NCBI GenBank assembly: GCA_964649095.1
Contig: CAZYPH010000097.1
Span: forward strand, 1 to 8,139
Direction of reading: 5' to 3'
DNA length: 8,139 bases
From: CAZYPH01 sp964649095
GTDB taxonomy: Bacteria > Bdellovibrionota > UBA1018 > UBA923
Position 1 is the stretch's first letter; the number at the start of each line of letters is the position of its first letter. Shown here piece after piece: positions 5,413-8,139 of the stretch. The position numbers and the translations under genes were made by a program. The notes under the pieces were generated by a model that searched no databases, was not told the origin of the DNA, and saw nothing but the letters and a program-made list of their open reading frames with translations.

Positions 5413-6888
5413 TACCGACAGTCGCGGAAATTTTGCCGCACAAGCGCCAACGCTACCCCAAAACTGTAGATCGTTCGCCACGGCTTCTGTGCTGGCTAGT
5501 AATTCTAAAATATTACCAGCAATAGCAAAACCACGTACTGGGCGGGTTCGTTTTCCATTTTCAATCAATACGCCAAGCGCGCCGACAGAAAACTCACCGG
5601 TTACGGCATTCGCTGTGTGTAGACCTAAGAGGTCTGTTATATATACCCCTTTTTCTATATTCTCTATAAGAGCGTCCAATGATTGCTCGCCTTTTTTAAT
5701 ATACAAATTAGTGCACCCAATGGTTGGCGGACTTTTTAACGAGCCCCGTTGCGCATGGCCGGTGAGTGGTAAGTTTAATTTTTTTGAATATAAACGATCG
5801 GTGAGAAAGTTTTTCACAACGCCTTTGTCGACCAGGGTAGTCGTCTGGCGAGGGTTGCCTTCATCGTCAAATGGGCTAGAACCTAAGCCATGGCGTAGTA
5901 CGCCGTCATCGACAATGGTCAGGCAATCGGCGAATATCTTTTCGCCTAATTTGCCCTGCAGCATTGAAAAGTTTTTGTCGATATTTTCTGCCGAAAACGA
6001 ATCCGCCAAAAAGCCAATCAATTGCGCCATGACGCTGTTTTTAAATATAGCGGGGCATTGCATGGTTTCAATCGACCCAGCCTTAAAAATTTCTTCTAAA
6101 TTTTTAGCAGCCTGTTCGGCAATTTGTTTCAGGTTAATGTTGCTTAGTTTGGTGGAGCCTTGGTACTCCGACGCCGTCTCTTGCTCGGTGCCGTCTTGGG
6201 CCACAACCTCTACCGACGCACCATAACCCGTCTGAATATAGGTCTGTAACTTATTGGTTGAATCAATGCGGAAGGTTTCGCCCACCGATTGCGAAAAACT
6301 GGCCTGATGAACCCGTGCTACAACCGGCGAGGCCTCTTTTGCGAGAGCTTCGAGTGCGAATGGAATTTTTTTCAATTCTTCAAATGTAAGCTGACGGGCT
6401 TGATTATCGGCAAGTTCCATATTGCCTGGCACTAGTTTTACGCCGTAGCTTGCGCTGCGTTCAAAAATTTCTTTCGTCAGTAATTCATTCGGAGCCATGA
6501 GCTCGGCCGTCTCTATTGCGGTTGTAATCGCTTGATCAATGGCCGATTCACTGAGGTCGAAGCTATACGCAAAACCCGTGCGTTGGTCTTTGAGCACACG
6601 AAAACACAAACCTTGATTGGTGGATTGTGAAAACGAATCGAGTTTAGAATCTTTGACATCTAAACTCATTGATTCGGTGCGTTCACCATAAACTTCAAAA
6701 GCATCAATGGCAGCGTCTTGTACTTTTTTAAAAAGTTTGGCGTGGGCTTTTTCAATAGCAAGGCCTAAAAGGTTGGCTGGAGTTTCAGCGTCGGTGGTTG
6801 CGTTTGCCGCGTTAGGTGCCGTGACGACGATGTTAGGATTTGTAATAGGGGCCAAATTTTGGGACGTGTTTTCTTCTGTATGTTCCAT
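5401..6888 (-). CDS. pmbA: PmbA/TldE-type TldD-family protein with N-terminal extension
   Basis: Member of the TldD/PmbA family; the TldD-TldE pair acts as a cytoplasmic protease that processes modified peptides and, in E. coli, antitoxin CcdA. From ATG 6888 the protein has 495 residues, against about 450 for E. coli PmbA. Visible signatures are SPFDDEGNPRQTT (338-350), RGSLKSPPT (381-389), TNLYI (393-397), ANAVTGEFSVGALG (426-439) and AGNILELL (457-464). No HExxH is present, as expected for the PmbA/TldE half rather than TldD. The first 38 or so residues are rich in Asn, Thr, Ala and Pro and look disordered. The upstream in-frame TTG (6897) is rejected; ATG 6888 has GGGG just before it, a weak and close ribosome site. 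No tldD lies in the window. The gene diverges from prkA. Confidence 0.93.
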   Translation of the reverse strand: MEHTEENTSQNLAPITNPNIVVTAPNAANATTDAETPANLLGLAIEKAHAKLFKKVQDAAIDAFEVYGERTESMSLDVKDSKLDSFSQSTNQGLCFRVLKDQRTGFAYSFDLSESAIDQAITTAIETAELMAPNELLTKEIFERSASYGVKLVPGNMELADNQARQLTFEELKKIPFALEALAKEASPVVARVHQASFSQSVGETFRIDSTNKLQTYIQTGYGASVEVVAQDGTEQETASEYQGSTKLSNINLKQIAEQAAKNLEEIFKAGSIETMQCPAIFKNSVMAQLIGFLADSFSAENIDKNFSMLQGKLGEKIFADCLTIVDDGVLRHGLGSSPFDDEGNPRQTTTLVDKGVVKNFLTDRLYSKKLNLPLTGHAQRGSLKSPPTIGCTNLYIKKGEQSLDALIENIEKGVYITDLLGLHTANAVTGEFSVGALGVLIENGKRTRPVRGFAIAGNILELLASTEAVANDLQFWGSVGACAAKFPRLSVSGN

Positions 6889-6988
6889 GCGCCCCAAGTT
6901 AGTAAAACTTTCAGCAACTTAAAACGTGAATTCTTTACACAGCTGAAACTTCTCGTTACTCTTTTAAATAGGTAGGGGGGGTAGCGGC
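6889..6988. promoter_or_regulatory. Divergent pmbA-prkA intergenic region
   Basis: About 100 bp carrying start signals for both genes. TTTACA (6934-6939) resembles a -35 for prkA; 17 bp on, TACTCT (6957-6962) is a poor -10. TTAAAT (6964-6969) is a better match but badly spaced and very close to the start codon. An inverted pair TTTCAGC (6909-6915) and GCTGAAA (6942-6948), 26 bp apart, could be a regulator site. No clear sigma54 (GG-N10-GC) site was found. Confidence 0.3.
6971..6981 (+). promoter_or_regulatory. Ribosome binding region of prkA with a run of seven G
   Basis: GGTAGGGGGGG ends 7 nt before the ATG at 6989 and is the strongest purine-rich start signal in the window. The G7 run (6975-6981) is long enough to slip during replication. 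A change in length would alter the spacing between ribosome site and start codon, but not the reading frame. Confidence 0.6.
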
Positions 6989-8139
6989 ATGGCATCGACT
7001 TCAGCATCACAAAAGATAAACATTTCTGGTTTAGTTTCAGGGCACATTCAGCCCAAAACGTATAAAGAGTATAATTGGGAAGGGTCATTTCAAGAGTACG
7101 TTGATTTAGTGAAGGCTCAACCAGCCATCACCCGGAATGCGTTCCAACGCATGTACGACATGATTTTGGGTTACGGCAGTGAAAATTTTACTGATTTTAA
7201 AAAGAACATCGTAAAATATAAATTCTTCTCAGACCCCATGGATAACGGCAAAGACGCGGTCTTTGGTCTCGATGTACCACTCATGAAGTTGGTGCATTTT
7301 TTCAAAAGTGCGGCGTTTGGATACGGCACTGAAAAACGCGTGTTGTTGTTACATGGCCCGGTAGGGTCGTCCAAATCGACGATTGCGCGTCTGTTAAAAA
7401 AAGGTATCGAAGAGTATTCGCGCCGCGATGAAGGCCGTTTGTATACGTTTAAGTGGGTCGATCCTGATAAAAAAATCCAACACATTTTGGGCAACGTGAC
7501 CGAGTTTCCAGACCCCATGCACGATGAGCCCCTGAAATTAATTCCCGATGAAGCGCGTGCGTCGTTAGTCGAAGAATTATCGCGTGGTTATAAAGGCAAC
7601 TATCGCATTCAGATCAAAGGCGACCTGTGTCCGCCGTCGCGATTTATTTATCGCGAGCTCATGCGCCACTATGGCGGTGATTGGGACAAAGTGATTAGCC
7701 ACATTCGTGTGTCGCGTTTGATTCTGTCTGAGCGCGATCGTATCGGTATTGGCACATTCCAACCCAAAGACGAAAAAAACCAAGACTCTACCGAATTAAC
7801 CGGTGATGTGAATTATCGCAAAATTGCGGAGTATGGTTCGGACTCCGACCCTCGTGCGTTTAACTTTGATGGTGAATTCAACGTCGCTAACCGTGGTATC
7901 GTAGAGTTTATTGAAGTATTAAAACTCGATGTCGCGTTTTTGTATGATCTTTTGGGAGCGTCGCAAGAACACAAAATCAAACCCAAAAAATTTCCACAAA
8001 CCGATATCGATGAGGTGATTTTAGGGCATACGAACGAACCCGAGTTTAAAAAACTCCAGAACAACGAATTCATGGAAGCGCTTCGTGACCGTACGGTAAA
8101 AATCGATGTGCCGTATATTACACGGCTCAAAGATGAAGT
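6989..8139 (+). CDS. prkA: PrkA (YeaG-like) serine protein kinase, 3'-truncated
   Basis: The frame is open to the window edge; 383 residues are visible of the roughly 640 usual for the family. PrkA proteins combine an AAA-type ATPase core with a C-terminal kinase-like domain and act in starvation, stress and sporulation responses; E. coli YeaG is the close model. The N-terminal part matches well: Walker A GPVGSSKST (123-131), the family segments KWVDPDKKIQHILGNV and CPPSRFIYRELM, FNFDGEFNVANRGIVEFIE (291-309, Walker B region), and then LDVAFLYDLLGASQE and LGHTNEPEF. The kinase-like half is outside the window. ATG 6989 follows a strong G-rich ribosome site. The usual downstream partners are a YeaH-type von Willebrand A protein and a SpoVR/YcgB protein, which would be expected just past base 8139. 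It diverges from pmbA. Confidence 0.95.
   Translation, partial: MASTSASQKINISGLVSGHIQPKTYKEYNWEGSFQEYVDLVKAQPAITRNAFQRMYDMILGYGSENFTDFKKNIVKYKFFSDPMDNGKDAVFGLDVPLMKLVHFFKSAAFGYGTEKRVLLLHGPVGSSKSTIARLLKKGIEEYSRRDEGRLYTFKWVDPDKKIQHILGNVTEFPDPMHDEPLKLIPDEARASLVEELSRGYKGNYRIQIKGDLCPPSRFIYRELMRHYGGDWDKVISHIRVSRLILSERDRIGIGTFQPKDEKNQDSTELTGDVNYRKIAEYGSDSDPRAFNFDGEFNVANRGIVEFIEVLKLDVAFLYDLLGASQEHKIKPKKFPQTDIDEVILGHTNEPEFKKLQNNEFMEALRDRTVKIDVPYITRLKDE

Noticed and set aside
5489..6226. A 245-codon open frame on the + strand opposite pmbA
   Set aside because: It lies fully antisense to a well-matched PmbA protein and shows no domain or ribosome site. It is the shadow of the real gene.
6889..6897. TTG at 6897 as the pmbA start
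   Set aside because: It adds only Met-Gly-Arg, and its GGGG is better read as the ribosome site of ATG 6888.
7171..8130. Three open frames of 68-115 codons on the - strand under prkA
   Set aside because: The + strand encodes an unmistakable PrkA from 6989 to the edge; these frames are its antisense shadows.

Overview
The window looks like chromosomal DNA of a diderm (Gram-negative) bacterium with moderate, slightly AT-leaning composition. The grounds are a periplasmic adaptor next to a MacB-type ABC transporter, a PmbA/TldE protein, a YeaG/PrkA-type kinase and an NhaR-like LysR regulator. I cannot place the organism more precisely. Seven protein genes fill almost all of the window; the first and last run off the edges. 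No tRNA, rRNA, CRISPR array, transposase or phage gene was seen.

Region 1 (1-2793, + strand) is a tripartite efflux unit: the C-terminal part of a membrane fusion protein, overlapping a complete MacB-like ATPase/permease. Together they would drive ATP-powered export across the envelope, probably with a TolC-like outer-membrane partner that is not in the window. The visible adaptor sequence appears to lack the usual alpha-helical hairpin.

Region 2 (2772-4456) is a divergent pair: an NhaR-like LysR regulator (- strand) and a beta-carbonic anhydrase (+ strand). They share an AT-rich intergenic region of about 110 bp. A 15-bp T-N11-A palindrome there overlaps the -35 of the best carbonic anhydrase promoter candidate, which suggests that the regulator controls the enzyme.

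Region 3 (4457-5412) starts with a roughly 127-bp imperfect inverted repeat immediately after the carbonic anhydrase stop codon. It is a bidirectional terminator and possibly a mobile or repeated element. A six-helix YoaK/DUF1275 membrane protein follows, whose last 150 bp hold two striking perfect palindromes.

Region 4 (5401-8139) is a second divergent pair: pmbA on the - strand, with an unusual N-terminal extension, and a 5'-partial prkA on the + strand. The prkA leader carries a run of seven G. Both convergent junctions (macB/lysR and yoaK-like/pmbA) overlap tail to tail, by 22 and 12 bp, leaving no room for ordinary intergenic terminators.

Most of the window is ordinary housekeeping or stress-related content. 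I see no wholly new multi-gene system. The best leads are the long inverted repeat, the intragenic hairpin with its T-tract, the regulator/carbonic anhydrase operator and the apparently hairpin-less adaptor.
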